Shown: positions 46,676-59,025 of the stretch, one piece after another
How the letters are laid out: each line of letters opens with the position of its first letter
Numbering within the stretch: the first letter of the stretch is position 1
From: Cercis canadensis
Lineage: Eukaryota; Streptophyta; Magnoliopsida; Fabales; Fabaceae
Direction: 5' to 3'
DNA: 64,000 nucleotides
NCBI GenBank assembly: GCA_003255065.1
Contig: QAOA01005024.1
Location: 74,246 to 138,245, forward strand
Position numbers and translations under genes: made by a program
The notes under the pieces: generated by a model
Told to the model about the DNA's origin: nothing
Seen by the model: the letters and a program-made list of their open reading frames with translations, nothing else
The model's database searches: none

Positions 46676-47883
46676 GAATTGGGATGTTGAAGTGGTACGT
46701 GCATAAGATATGTCTCTCAACTTGTTTGCTTAAGAGTAATCTACAAGCTTCTGAAAGTTATAAATCCATTAAGCTGAAGAAAACCCAAGTGGACATAATT
46801 GTTAAATTTTAATGTTATAAATGTTAACTACACACCATCAAATATTACATTACCTTACATTTTTTTTTTAACAATTTAAACTGCTAAATCTAATTTTTAA
46901 TTTTTGTATAGTTTTAGTAAATCTAATTAAACGTAAAATGTTTTCAAATATGTTATGTGAAGAAGTGTGCGGTAGAATATATAATATATATATTAATTGA
47001 GTTCGTAGATCAATTAGTCACAGAATTCTTCTTCAAGTGGTTCATTGTTTGAAGGACTATTTAAATAAAAAAAAAAAGCTTCTCCAAACATTCTCTTACA
47101 TAAAATTATTATTATGAATGTTTTCACGATAAAACTTTTAAAATAAAAATAGCTCGTTCTATATTTAATAAGTTTACCTCATCTAAAAGGTGGTATACAA
47201 GTCTAGGTTTTGTGTTAAAAAAATAATATATATAGGTATAAGGACTTTAATACCAATTGACAATTGTGAAGCCAACTATGCACTTCTACTCCACCATGTG
47301 CTTTACAGAACCATACATAGCTTCCATTCTTTCACAAGTCACCCAAATAGAGATAGATCTAGCATACTAGCTTCACGTGTCTAGTGGCAGTTGCCTTATT
47401 TCAATCTTCACTTTATTAAATTCCAAACTACCTTATCTCTTTTGGCTGACATTTTTGCAGTTCATTTTAACTTTGGTGTTTCATCGTTGAACCCAATTCA
47501 AAGAAAAGAACCAAATGCTCATTGAATGACATAAAATAACTTTATAAAGTAAGACAGTGTTTACTCAAGTTTCACCTGTTCATTCAACCACCCTTCTTAT
47601 TAAAAACTGAAGCAGTACAAGTATAGGGTTCCCTACACACATGAAGTGGGCCCAATCTTCTCTATCATTTTGATGCCTCTTTATTCCAAATTTTGGTGGC
47701 TCATTCATATTGATATTAGGCCCTTAATCATTGAGAAGATTAGGATGAGAACTATGTATCAACCAACTTTTAAGTTTAATTTAGGTATTTTTAAGACAAA
47801 TGGGCCCACCCACAACGGGAAGAAATTGCATTACCAACTTTTTATTTTTTTTAATCTTTAGTTATAGGAAATTAGATTTTTTT

Positions 47884-47942
47884 ATCAAAAAATATTAGGA
47901 GAATATGAATTTNTCGAAGAATATTAGGAGAATATAAATTTA
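47884..47942. other. Assembly junction: single N at 47913 between short repeats
   Basis: About 30 bp (TCAAAAAATATTAGGAGAAT and TCGAAGAATATTAGGAGAAT) flank the N, as at the other junctions. Confidence 0.65.
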
Positions 47943-48051
47943 AATTTGAGATCTCAATTATGTGAATAAGTTATGTTGTGTATATTTTGTATGTGCATTA
48001 CTCAATTTTTTTTTTCTATTAGATAAAGTTAGATATTTTATACTAATAGAT

Positions 48052-48243
48052 GTTGGTTCAACTGGTAATGATCAAAATATTTTATTTATAATATCTATTT
48101 TCGAATCTCATTACTAATTATTGTCTTTTAGTAAGTAACGTGTAAGTATCATTATAGATCATCGAAACTTGTGTCATATCTTAATCTTAAAATAAGGTAA
48201 TCTTCCAACCTCATCCTGAACTTTTAGTGCATCCAAAAAAAAA
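48052..48243 (+). mobile_element. Degenerate SINE, copy 1 of a pair
   Basis: It starts GTTGGTTCAACTGGTAATGA (box A-like), has TTTCGAATCTCATTACTAAT (box B-like), then CTTAATCTTAAAATAAGGTA, and ends in a short A run. A related sequence is at 59468-59664. No clear target duplication remains. Confidence 0.5.
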
Positions 48244-49819
48244 TTTATATTTTTTAATAAGATATAAAAGAATAAAAATTTCCTATGAGAAAAAAAGAGA
48301 ATAAAAATTTTAACCTCTTAAAAAAATTGTTGAACTAATGGACCGTAATTAATTTTTTTTATATTAAATCCATTGTGTGCATTTACCGACTTTGATTCGG
48401 ATTCCTTAAGTAAAGTAAAGTCAGCATAACGGGCACGAGGTTTTGTCCTTCGTAAATAAAATATGTTGCTATCAGTTAGTGTCAGTGTGTCCCCCACAAT
48501 GAACATAAAAAAAAAATAAGAAATCTCAATGCATTAATTATGGTCACGTAATATTTCCCAATATATATCTAATAAATTATACACATTTATTAAATATTAT
48601 TTTTGCACAATGAGTATATGCTTGAAATAATTCAATTTAAATCCTCCCAACAACTTTTCTTTGCATTTTAATCACAAACACGCACTATAAAATAATAAAA
48701 ATTTGGATTCTATAATTATCAGGATATATTCTTTTTTTTTTCAGTTTATTAACACTAATTATTCTCAGTGATACATAATAATTGGGTTTCTTCCTCCAAG
48801 CAAATTTCTGTAGTGAAGTTAAATCTCAACCTCAAGAAAGTATTAGCACGATATCATTATAAGTGGTATAAATTCTTAATTGATTTTAAATTTTATAATT
48901 GTCAGTTTAGAATCTTATAAGCTTAAAGCAAATAGAAAAATGCTAAATCATGAAAATAAATATTTTAGTGATAATAAATGATTGAGTTTGTTATTATGGA
49001 GTGCTAAAAATTGACATAATTAAAAGATGGTGCAAAAGGTATTTCCTTTCTTAGCAGGTGTCTGTGAGAAATAACTAAAATATTTTTAAATTTTATATGA
49101 TTATCATATATATTATTATGTTCGAATATATAATTATTATATTTAAATATAAATAAAATAATCACATATTTAAATAAAACAACCATATTAAACTAAAAAT
49201 TATTTTAATAATTTCACACAATATACCAAGCATCTTTGGCACCTTTTGATTTTTTTTTTTTTTTAGGGAGGAGAATGAACTCTAAATGATTCAAATAACT
49301 TTTTTTTTTTTATAATATCATAATATGTGGTTGAATTATTATGTGAAACTTTTTTTTACATTTTCAATAGATAAAAACTAAACCTTTCTTAGTTTACCTT
49401 TCTTCATGCCCCATTTGTATATTCTTATGCAAATTGTTGAGGAATACTATAAACAATACTAATATTAATACTCTAATTAAAAGGTACAAAAAATCATGCA
49501 AAATAATAATAATAATATTGAAAAGACCGACAGTGGGGAGTGTCGGTGGCATAGGCAGCCAGTTTGTGTTTGAAAGTGCAAGTTCCTTTTAAAATATCAC
49601 AATCTTGACCCTAATTACAATCATCCAATCTAATATGGGCCCATCTCCAACCTCATGCCTAGCTAGCATTATTTGTCACAACACAAAAACACAGCAAAGA
49701 CTCAAAGTGAGTACCACGCTACTATTGTCTATTAAACATAATCAAATCTCTTTCTCTTTGCCATTCTAACATTTTCACCAAAATCCTCTATCTTCTCTTG
49801 CTTTGCTTGCTCCTCCAAA

Positions 49820-51019
49820 ATGGAGCAATCTCCATTACTCACAACAACTCTTTTACTCACTTTCATCCTTCTATTTTCTTCTACTAATGGCCACAACATC
49901 ACTAAAATTCTAGCCAAACACCCCGAATTCTCCACCTTCAACCACTACCTCTCCGCCACCCACCTCGCCGCTGAGATCAACCGCCGCCAGACTATCACTA
50001 TCTTGGCACTGGACAACGCCGCCATGTCAGCTCTCCTTGGCAAACACCTCTCCATCTACACTCTCAAAAACGTGCTCTCACTTCATGTGCTAGTGGATTA
50101 CTTTGGCACCAAAAAACTTCACCAGATTACAGATGGGACAACCTTAGCTTCCTCAATGTTTCAGGCAACAGGAGCAGCTGCTGGCACTTCCGGTTACGTT
50201 AACATCACCAACCTTAAAGGTGGGAAAGTTGGGTTCGGAGCTGAAGACAATGATGGCCATTTTCATTCATTCTATGTGAAATCTGTTGAAGAATTTCCTT
50301 ACAACATCTCAGTTTTACAAATCAGTCAAGGTATAACTTCAGCTGATGCTGAAGCACCAACTCCTGGGCCAGGTGATTTCAACTTAACCTCTGTCATGGC
50401 CAAACAAGGTTGCAAAGCTTTTGCAGATTTATTGAGAGCTTCAAAAGCTCTTACTACTTTTGATGACAACGTTGGTGGAGGGTTGACAGTGTTTTGCCCA
50501 ACAGACAACGTTGTCAATGGTTTCCTACCCAAGTACAAGAATCTCACAGAGAATCAGAAGGTGGCATTGTTGTTGTATCATGGTGTTCCTGTGTATGAGT
50601 CCTTGCAAATGTTGAGATCCAATAATGGGGTTATGAACACTTTGGCTACTGAAGGAGCCAACAAGTATGATTTCACAGTACAGAATGATGGGGAAGAAGT
50701 GAAATTGGAAACTAAGGTTGTGATAGCAACTATAATAGGGACATTGATAGACCAAGACCCTTATGTGGTGTATAAAGTTGACAAGGTCTTGTTGCCAAGA
50801 GAGTTGTTCAAGGCTTCCCTTGCACCTGCAGAGTCACCTAAGCCAGCCAAGAAGAAGAAGAAGGCAGCAGATTCCAATGCCGATGCACCGGAAGCCGATG
50901 GGCCGGCCGACGACTCAGCAGATCAGAAGGCTGCTGATGATAATAGTGCAGCAAGTGGATTAAACAGCGAGTTCATCATGGTGTTGTTGAGTTTGTTTAT
51001 GGGGGTTTTGGCTCTATAA
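49820..51019 (+). CDS. FLA2: Fasciclin-like arabinogalactan protein (FLA2-like)
   Basis: Single exon, 399 residues. Residues 1-24 are a signal peptide. Fasciclin domain 1 (about 26-165) includes the H1-type segment INRRQTITILALDNAAMS and the YFGTKKLHQI motif. A Pro/Ala/Thr/Ser AGP linker EAPTPGPG follows. Fasciclin domain 2 (about 185-330) includes GGLTVFCPTDNVV, LLLYHGVPVYESLQMLR, NTLATEGANKYDFTVQNDGE and YKVDKVLLP. The Lys-rich region (PKPAKKKKK) and acidic linker precede a hydrophobic C terminus (FIMVLLSLFMGVLAL), a GPI-anchor signal. Several N-glycosylation sites are visible (NIT, NIS, NLT). Group B FLAs with two fasciclin domains act at the plasma membrane and cell wall in adhesion and growth. 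It resembles FLA2 more than FLA1 in the second domain. Confidence 0.93.
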   Translation: MEQSPLLTTTLLLTFILLFSSTNGHNITKILAKHPEFSTFNHYLSATHLAAEINRRQTITILALDNAAMSALLGKHLSIYTLKNVLSLHVLVDYFGTKKLHQITDGTTLASSMFQATGAAAGTSGYVNITNLKGGKVGFGAEDNDGHFHSFYVKSVEEFPYNISVLQISQGITSADAEAPTPGPGDFNLTSVMAKQGCKAFADLLRASKALTTFDDNVGGGLTVFCPTDNVVNGFLPKYKNLTENQKVALLLYHGVPVYESLQMLRSNNGVMNTLATEGANKYDFTVQNDGEEVKLETKVVIATIIGTLIDQDPYVVYKVDKVLLPRELFKASLAPAESPKPAKKKKKAADSNADAPEADGPADDSADQKAADDNSAASGLNSEFIMVLLSLFMGVLAL

Positions 51020-52095
51020 TTGGACACCATGAGAAAAAGGGGCAACTCAGTATTGGTATACAGCTATGGTCATGTGAGATATTCTTTTCTTTTGTTTTAT
51101 TTGATTTTATTTGTGAAGGAAATAAAACAGTGAGAGATACCCACATGTTTGAGCCACTTCTGTCTTTTTATTTATTTTTCTTATATTTATTTGTTTATTT
51201 ATTTCCAATTTGATTTGAGTTGTCATTTTTAGTGTGAATGGTATCCAGGTGGTCCAAGCTGTTTTGTATGCACATAGACAAATTTTACTCAACATAGTTA
51301 TGTATAATGGTCTTTTGCCTTTTACTATTACTGATGAGCATGATAGAGGTATCCCCATGACATTCTACCATCTTGGTAGCAATACTTAAATTCTTACTTC
51401 TTTTTTATGACTATTAAATATGAAGATTTATCTCCTGTTTAATCTAGTGACAGAGGAACTTGGGTAAAGTGTTAGCTAACTTTCACCCTTCTTGTATGAA
51501 ATGTAAGACGTAAGAAAATAAGTTCTTTTCCAAACATGGGTTACACGATTCCCAGAATCGATTTCAATAGTTCCAAGTCTCATAGGAAAGTGACTCACCA
51601 ATAGGCTATAGCATAGTTTAGCTTTACGTTTTAACTTTTAGCAGTACCTATAAAGAGCATGTTTTGGCATCTGCTGTTGCTTCTATAAACCAGATCTATT
51701 ATTCCACAGAAAAGTTTTCAAAGATAGTACAAACTGTGATTTCACTTTAGCACAAAATTGGAGCTTATCTCACATAAACTTCATTATATACACATACGAA
51801 AGCACTTGAGTTATATAACAAAGACGAAAAAGGAAGAATTTTCCTGAAGGGAAGGCTTGCACCAATACTATAGTTACAATAACAGCCATGAAAAATATAT
51901 ATTTATGTACATGAAAATTTAACAAACACCTTCTACCCAGAACGTAATTTTCAAGATTGACTGCTCCAAAATACTAAAAAGAAAAATACAAATGTTCATC
52001 ATGACAGCCTGGAAGAAGTATCATACGATTCATACCAGAACTGATGAGAAATAACTTATTATGGACCCATAAACGACGAATTGGCCAACCTTAGA
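51020..52095. other. Spacer between FLA2 and G6PDH (convergent 3' ends)
   Basis: 3' UTRs of both genes. No other coding or RNA signal is seen. Confidence 0.65.
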
Positions 52096-55009
52096 CTAGT
52101 CTTCATAACCGAAATCTCCCCAACGGATATCGTGCTTCGCAGCAAGATAGTGGACACCAGCTGGTCCTCCACTACCATATGTGTATAGCTCTGGCACAAC
52201 TTTCTTCTCTTCAAGTTCTTTCAATAGAGGCGTCAATACTGCCCAAGCAGCATCAAGCTCATCATCTCTAATGAACAATCGCTGCTCTCCTTCTATGGCA
52301 TCTAAAAGCAGCCTTTCATAAGTATCTGGAGTCTCTATTGTGTGCCTTCATTAACACAATAGACTCATGTTAGTATCAGTGGATGATAAAAGGAATTATA
52401 TACATATATCTACATATAACAAAAGTGAACTTCTGTAAATTTTCCAATCACTAATGCTCCGCTCAGATTTCTAGTCATACCATGAAACTTATTTTATCCA
52501 GAAGAACTCTGTTATTTGCATATCAGAAAGGAAAAGTTCAGTGGTATTTTAGTTCTTGTTTTATGCTTGTATTAATTTCTTCATTCTCCTTTCACCCCTA
52601 ACTTCTTCCTTCAAATGATATTTCCAAGCAAAGCAAGTTAATGCAACAACCTAGGCTAAAATTACTTCTTTTCAAAGAAATCACTTTACAGTTCTCGAGC
52701 AAACTGAGTATGGAACCAAAAGAAAACCCACAAAGACAACATTATATAGCCAAATAGAAGTCATGTTTGCTATAGGTATAAGCAGGAAAAGGGCTATTTC
52801 TTCTCAGAACATCTTTATGTACTTCTTACCAATCATGATGTTAGAGTCAGGAGCAAAAGCAAAGTTATGATCCTATTTCAATCAAATTTTGTAAAATATA
52901 GACTATAGACTAGATATATGGGAATTTACTAATATTGGCTTCATTAGATTCTTACTTGGATTTGTATAGCAAATGAAGGTCACTTTGATCCAATCTCATT
53001 CCAAGACCAGGAACCTTATTGTTGATCTTAAGATATATAGCTTGATCTGGGTGTTCACGAAGCACAAGTTCATTTGTTGCTTTATCTAAGTCAGTTCCAA
53101 ATCTTTGATTGTACAAGTTGCCCGGAACATGTCTAAATTGCACTCTGATTTCCGCTCTGAAATTGTAAGGCCAAAAGCACTTGATCATTTCATCTTGTTT
53201 CAATAGTCTATAAGGCCCTTGGAAGAGAATAATCATCATATCGATTAAAAGAATCCACGTACCTATTTGAATGAAGAGCCTTGCCAGCTATCATAAAAAA
53301 TGGAACTCCTTCCCATCGTGTATTATTGATGAAAAGAGTTGCTGCTGCAAAAGTGGGAGTGAGACTGTCATTTGAGACAGTTCGCTCATCAGTGTAAGCA
53401 GGATATGCANGGCCCTTGGAAGAGAATAATCATCATATTGATTAAAAGAATCCGCGTACCTATTTGAATGAAGAGCCTTGCCAGCTATCATAAAAAATGG
53501 AACTCCTTCCCATCGTGTATTATTGATGAAAAGAGTTGCTGCTGCAAAAGTGGGAGTGAGACTGTCATTTGAGACAGTTCGCTCATCAGTGTAAGCAGGA
53601 TATGCAGCACCACCATCACTATTACCCTTGTATTGGCCAACCACCACATCTTCGAGCTTGATGGGTCTCATGGAGCGCAAAACCTTAACCTGACTCAATA
53701 GCATGCTCAAGAAATTAATCAATAGGAAACAAGGAATAGTTTACATTTGCAATTTAGTTTGAACTTTGTGATAGGATAGGTACATCACAACAATGATACC
53801 TTTTCATTTCTAATGTCCTCAGAACCTAAGGTGACAGGTGTCTCCATTGCAAATAATGCAGTCATTTGAAGTAGATGATTAAGCATTACATCACGGATGA
53901 TGCCATATTTGTCAAAACTTCAGGAAGAAAAACAAAGAATTAGGCAGAGTCAACCCTCATATCTAAAAGCATGACTTCTGGACAAGATGTATCAAATAAC
54001 AGTTTTTGAGAATAATATCAGTGGGAAACACTACTATGCCTACCTGCCCTGTCCCTCAGTGCCAAAATCTTCAGAAAAAACTACTTGCACATTGCGGACG
54101 TAGTTCCTGGACAACAATGGCTCAAAAACTAGATTTGAGAAGCGAAGCACCAAAAGATTTTCCACAAGCTCCTCACCTAAGTGGTGGTCAATCCTGGAAT
54201 ACGATGATTTCTAAGGTTTCATTGATGTGTGAGCAAATGTAAAAATCATCCTTGCTGAAACAAACTGCAGAGAGTTATACCTGAATATTTGTTCCTCGGT
54301 TAAATGTCGTTTCAATGCTTGGGTCTGCTCTCTGGACGACTGTCTATCATGACCAAATGGCTTCTCAACTATGAGCCTAGTCCATCCATATCTTGAAGAT
54401 GCGCGATGTTTGGTGCATCTTGCAACATCCACGTAAATATTTGAGGGTATTGCTAAGTAGAATACCCTATTTGAGATTCTTCCAGCCTGAATTATCCTTA
54501 CATCAATTCAGCAGATAAACATTGCCCTAAGAATTCATACCCAAAATATAAATGGCATTCACGTGCACCAACTTTTCACCATGAGAACAATTTTTTACCT
54601 GTTTTTCTGTTTTCATCAGTTAATGAAGTTCATCCATTTTTGTGTTTCTCTTTTCCTTTACCTTGTCATGCAAATATATCTTAACTTCTTTTCCACTCTG
54701 ATTATTCACCACTTCTATGTAAGAATATATAATTCAAGTATTTTCCACACATTGTTGAAAAAATTACTAAATTATTGGACATAAGTCATTGATATATATA
54801 TATATATCGGGGATTCTATGATACTACATGTGTATGTCATACTACACTGACGTGGCAAGCATACGTAATTTTTATATTTTATTTGATATAAAATTAATTT
54901 ATTTTATTTTCGCAAACAAACTGAAAAACAGTTAATTTGTACACATATCATTCACACATTGGCTATTCTTATGTAGTATGACATACAACAAAGTATCTAA
55001 GAAACCTCC

Positions 55010-55042
<33 letters not shown>

Positions 55043-56644
55043 TTTTTTTTTAAAGTTCAAGCTAAAAGATATTGCACAATTCCACAGGCTGTAATATTCT
55101 GAACTAGAAAATATAATAAATTTTTTGTGAGAACCGAAAGGTTTTCAAACTTCAATTCAGAGTTTATAAACAAGCTCACAAGTTATCAAGACTCCAAGTG
55201 AATGCAACAAGAGTTTACAACCAGTTACTATTAAGCATATATGTGGTCCAGTCAAAACAGAAAGCAATAATGGTTTCAGTTAGTGCTTTCTGAATGTGTC
55301 AAACATGGCACTGAAAGCCTTCTGTATGTGTCAAATATGGCACTGAAGTCTAAGAGGAAGAACATAAAAGCAACGTCCACTTTCCAGGTAGAGGAATGGT
55401 ACCTCTTTCTCTTCCATCTTAATGTTCAATTCCGAAAAGTGCTCCTCAGAACTATACTGACCCGAATGGTAAAAACAGCATTTTAAGAACTTAGCCATCT
55501 TCTCATTGCAGTTGTCCCTACAATTTCAGAAGATTAATAAGTAAATATTTCCAAAGCAGTGAACCAAAATACTATATGCATAGAGGAAGGGAGATGAAAA
55601 AAAAAAAAAAAAACCTCTTATCAACTCTGCAGGTAAGAGTTTTACTAATCTTGTTTCTTAGCTCCTCATCAGTCATTATAGTACGCGCATATCCAAAGAT
55701 TGTAAAATTCTACAAAGAACAAAATCATCAGTGACCATTGATGATAGGAAGAATTTTCTGAATTTAGTTTACAAAATAATAAATAAGAAAGTACCTGAGG
55801 TAAACAATCTTCGTAAAAGAGCGCAAATAGAGCAGGGAAGATCTTTTTCCTTGCAAGGTTTCCTGTAGCCCCTACAACAACAATGCTCAGAGTAGACTCT
55901 GCCTTCTCTTCATCCAAAAACTGATTGTAGACTTCTTTGGCAGGAGTCCCCATATGCTGTGTGTCTAAGAGATCTGTGGCTGATACACCTAGAACTAAAA
56001 TATACACCTACTTTTAGTTCAGATATATGAAACTTAAAGATTTACAAAAGTCAAAGAATTGGATAAGTTCACTACATAATTTAAACAAGGAACGTCTAAG
56101 TATAAATGGTTATCACTAGGAAGGGAAGAATTCTCTTATTTTTTTCCCACCCCAGCACAACTTCCAACACTAAAAACTCTCCTAGTACACAATGAAGCAG
56201 GAGACTTCAAACGAAGCAAAATTCATCAACAAGAATTGCGCAATTCATTAAGAACTAAAAAGAACGTCCATTTCAATTTCTTTAAAACTAAACAGCTCTT
56301 TTCATTCTAAAAATGCCTCTCAGAAACATTCTACCGAACATATGGTATTCATTATATAGAAATGGAAAATTACCAATACGCTTAAAATCCAATTACGAAA
56401 TCCATCATTGAACGTAAAAAGACATCATAAAGAACCCACCATGATGCAAAGGAACAGCAGCAAAAGGAAGCATATCCGAAGCTCTAACCCCAAGTTGCTT
56501 TTTTGAACGAGTTCTCCACTTGCTCACGGGAACCCAAGTCCCAAACAAGTTTCTTCCAAGAACATTGTCAGGTTCAGGAGTGAAGGAGATGAAAGAGGGT
56601 CCTGATGAAGAATAACCAAAACCAGGACCAAATCGCATAGCCAT
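52096..56644 (-). CDS. Plastidic glucose-6-phosphate dehydrogenase, divergent P1-type, catalytic Lys replaced
   Basis: Ten exons: 56440-56644, 55795-55988, 55615-55709, 55403-55517, 54281-54486, 54044-54193, 53800-53917, 53460-53689, 52956-53156, 52096-52345. They total 1764 nt and give 587 residues in one frame, a normal length. G6PDH makes NADPH from glucose-6-phosphate in the oxidative pentose phosphate pathway. The first 70 residues look like a plastid transit peptide. The NADP fingerprint is GATGNLA at about 108-114 (usually GASGDLA). EKPFG (about 244-248) and LTCRVD...NC, with the redox-regulatory cysteines of P1/P2 forms, are present. The active-site motif RIDHYLGKE is here RIDHHLGEE, with Glu for the catalytic Lys at about 279. 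The sequence is closest to the Arabidopsis G6PD1 (P1) type. The partial exon at 53263-53409 is an assembly duplicate of exon 8. Confidence 0.9.
53214..53606. other. Assembly junction: single N at 53410 duplicates part of a G6PDH exon
   Basis: 53214-53409 and 53411-53606 are 196-bp copies with two or three substitutions, covering most of exon 8 and the start of the next intron. A gene model using both copies would be wrong; exon 8 at 53460-53689 joins exons 7 and 9 in frame by itself. Confidence 0.9.
54808..55009 (-). mobile_element. MITE family copy B, in a G6PDH intron
   Basis: Reverse orientation relative to the other copies: it starts CGGGGATTCTATGATACTAC and ends CTTTGTATC-type sequence through CTAAGAAACCTCC (54993-55009 complement of the family start). 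It is inserted in a TA-rich microsatellite, so the target duplication is hidden. It lies in the intron between exons 4 and 5. Confidence 0.8.
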
Positions 56645-56649
56645 GAAAA

Positions 56650-58290
56650 AACCCACCAGCTAAAACTCTCTGAAATGTGTAACAGAGTGAAGATTGAAAC
56701 GCACCCACGAGATTTTAGTAGGATGTGAGTAAAATTTGACATTTTGGTAGTGGCAAAGAAAGCAATAACTAAGCGAAGCATTTTCAAGCGACCATCTCTA
56801 TCTCTTCGTAGCTTCAACGTTGGACTTTCCAGTGGGAAGAAAACCCAGGTCCTGAACTAACTCCATTTCCTCTGACTTGCAGATAGCTGAGGGGCTGCTC
56901 CCAAGTACGAAGGAAAAAAGAGGGTGGCAATTTTCCACGTGACGTCTGAACACGAAATGGACACTGCGAATGCGAAGAAATATTTGAAGACACTAGTTTT
57001 CTTCTCTATAGTTTTTTTCTTTTTTTTTTAAATTTTTATAGTTTAAAATTTTTTTAATTAAATTTTTGTTATTACTCTTAGTTATAATTTCGTTAATTTA
57101 GTGTTCACATAATAAATAGTTTATTTATATGATAATAAAAGAAATTGATGTAACTCTAAAATTACATAAAAATTACCAACTCATTATCTTTTATGCACTT
57201 TTCTAAATTAAAATTTGATGAGATAACAATTTTTATTTTACTTTGGCACAACGTCAATTTTTTTTATTGTCATATAAATAAATTGTTAATGATAGTAGGG
57301 ACCCAATTTAAAAAAAATTAAATTATAAAGACTTAATTTCAAAATTCGTTCTCACTATAAAAACTTACAGTACATTTAAATCTTCTTAAAAAAATTAAAG
57401 TCTCAAATTCACATTCTCATATCTCTAACTAAAAAATTTAGTTGTATTTATTTTTAAAAAAAATGTTATTCTTATCACTCAAATATGTACCATTTGACAT
57501 TTTAACATTGTGCATCCAATTCAATTTAGGTTATTCAGAAAGTAAGGTATAAATTGAATTTGGGTTCAGTTTTGACCACTAAGATTAACATCTTAAGATA
57601 TGAATATATGCTAATGGAATATTTCGTTTGACAAATCATATATTATATAGACTAGATTAAGTGTTCTATGTTACTATCTATCTATTGGATTATTGATCAT
57701 TGTTAGGATCGTATATCTTGGCAACATTGTAAGTAGTTTGATTTAAGAAACAAATTACACAATAATATCTTGAACAAATTTATTTAATAAGATATATACT
57801 AATTCCATATCTAAATTGTAGTTATGTATCACTCGCCACCATCAAACCCACTCATGGACGCAACCCCAAATCTAGCATCTTCAAACTTCAATCATAAAAA
57901 CAAGGACAATCTTAATTATATGGAGGTTTCTTAGATACTTTTAGTATTTATGTAGTATGTCATACTACATAGAAATAACCAATAAATGAATAACATGTGT
58001 ACAAATTAACTGTTTTTAAGTTTGTTTAAAAAATTAAATAAATTATATTTTATATATAATAAAATATGAAAATTATGTATGTTTGTCACGTCAGTGTAGT
58101 ATGACATACTTACGTAGTATCATAGAATCCCTGTAATTATATTATTAGGTAAGAAAAAAGGGTACAATTCTATATCTAACAAACCTTATTCTAACAAACA
58201 TGGACATTAGCAACATTCCTTAGCTCACATACTACTATTATACACCCATCACCAATACAGCTATATATTCATCGCATTATACAGTAATTG
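56650..58290. other. G6PDH 5' flank and AT-rich spacer
   Basis: The first 300 bp are GC-richer and probably hold the G6PDH 5' UTR and promoter. The rest is AT-rich and contains MITE copy C. No gene is seen. Confidence 0.6.
57922..58133 (+). mobile_element. MITE family copy C with 9-bp target duplication
   Basis: It starts GGAGGTTTCTTAGATACTTT and ends GTATCATAGAATCCCTG; the ends are imperfect inverted repeats. The 9-bp TAATTATAT flanks it at 57913-57921 and 58134-58142, which defines the ends and fits a Mutator-type MITE. It has the same interior landmarks as copies A and B, including TCACGTCAGTGTAGTATGAC. Confidence 0.88.
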
Positions 58291-58294
58291 ATCA

Positions 58295-59025
58295 TCATTT
58301 ACCATCCAAGAAAGGAGTAAAAAAGAAAATGTCATCAAGCCGATCATTACTCGGTGAATTGCCACCATACACCAATAATCCCTCCCGGCCGTCTCTGCGG
58401 CCACCGCCGAATGCGCACCACCCTCAAGGCCCGGGGTGACTACCGGAACCCAGCCCATCTTCCAACCTTTTCCAGGCCAATGTTTCTGTGTCCAATACAT
58501 AAGCTTCCCCGGAGAATTGCCCGGCACCCATGTGACCTTGGTCACTAGGATGATCTATTTCCCCACCAGATATAACTATGTATTTTCGAATGCCAACAGT
58601 GGAAAATACACTACGGGCCGTGGGCTTCTCACCCGTTGTTTCCACTTGGGCCCAGCTTTTATGGGCCAATCAAAGTAATTCACATCATCCACTTCCTTTC
58701 CAGCAAAACCATAAACAACCCATATTTTTCCTTGGCCCACTACAAGGCCCGGCCCACCTCTCCCCTTGATACTTTCTCCTGGAGAAGGAAATTGCACCCA
58801 CTTGTTGTCAACAACATCAAATGCCCATAGATCATTAAGCCTGCCGGCGACACCACAGCCGCCAAAGATGTAAACATGCCGGTCATCAGCAGTGGTTGAA
58901 TGGTAACTCCGGTGAGCCGACCCGGATTCCCCATTTGATATCAAAGTCCACTTGTTAGTCTTAATATCAAAAGAATAGAGCTCATTGAGTTCATTATGCT
59001 CATTGAGTTCAAAAGAATAGTGGAA
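58295..59025 (-). pseudogene. Kelch-repeat nitrile-specifier-type protein, truncated pseudogene
   Basis: Kelch blades are clear: YHSTTADDRHVYIFGG, then [84 protein letters not shown] and, after a stop, GWCAFGGGR and [14 protein letters not shown]. This matches the C-terminal kelch region of NSP5/ESP-like proteins, which steer glucosinolate breakdown in Brassicales; homologues in other plants have unknown roles. The N-terminal blades are missing, with alignment ending near 59025 in a small tandem repeat (CTCAATGAG). There is a one-base frameshift at about 58657 (GATTGGCC where GATTTGGCC is expected) and an in-frame TGA at 58424-58426 where related proteins have Arg. It is a host gene relic and not an expressed protein. 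Confidence 0.82.

Larger units (their letters stand above)
45060..49819. other. Long AT-rich spacer
   Basis: No supported gene. It contains a TA microsatellite, a purine-rich tract, a single-N junction at 47913 with repeats of about 30 bp, and a degenerate SINE. Sequence from about 49.5 kb is probably the FLA promoter and 5' UTR. Confidence 0.6.
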
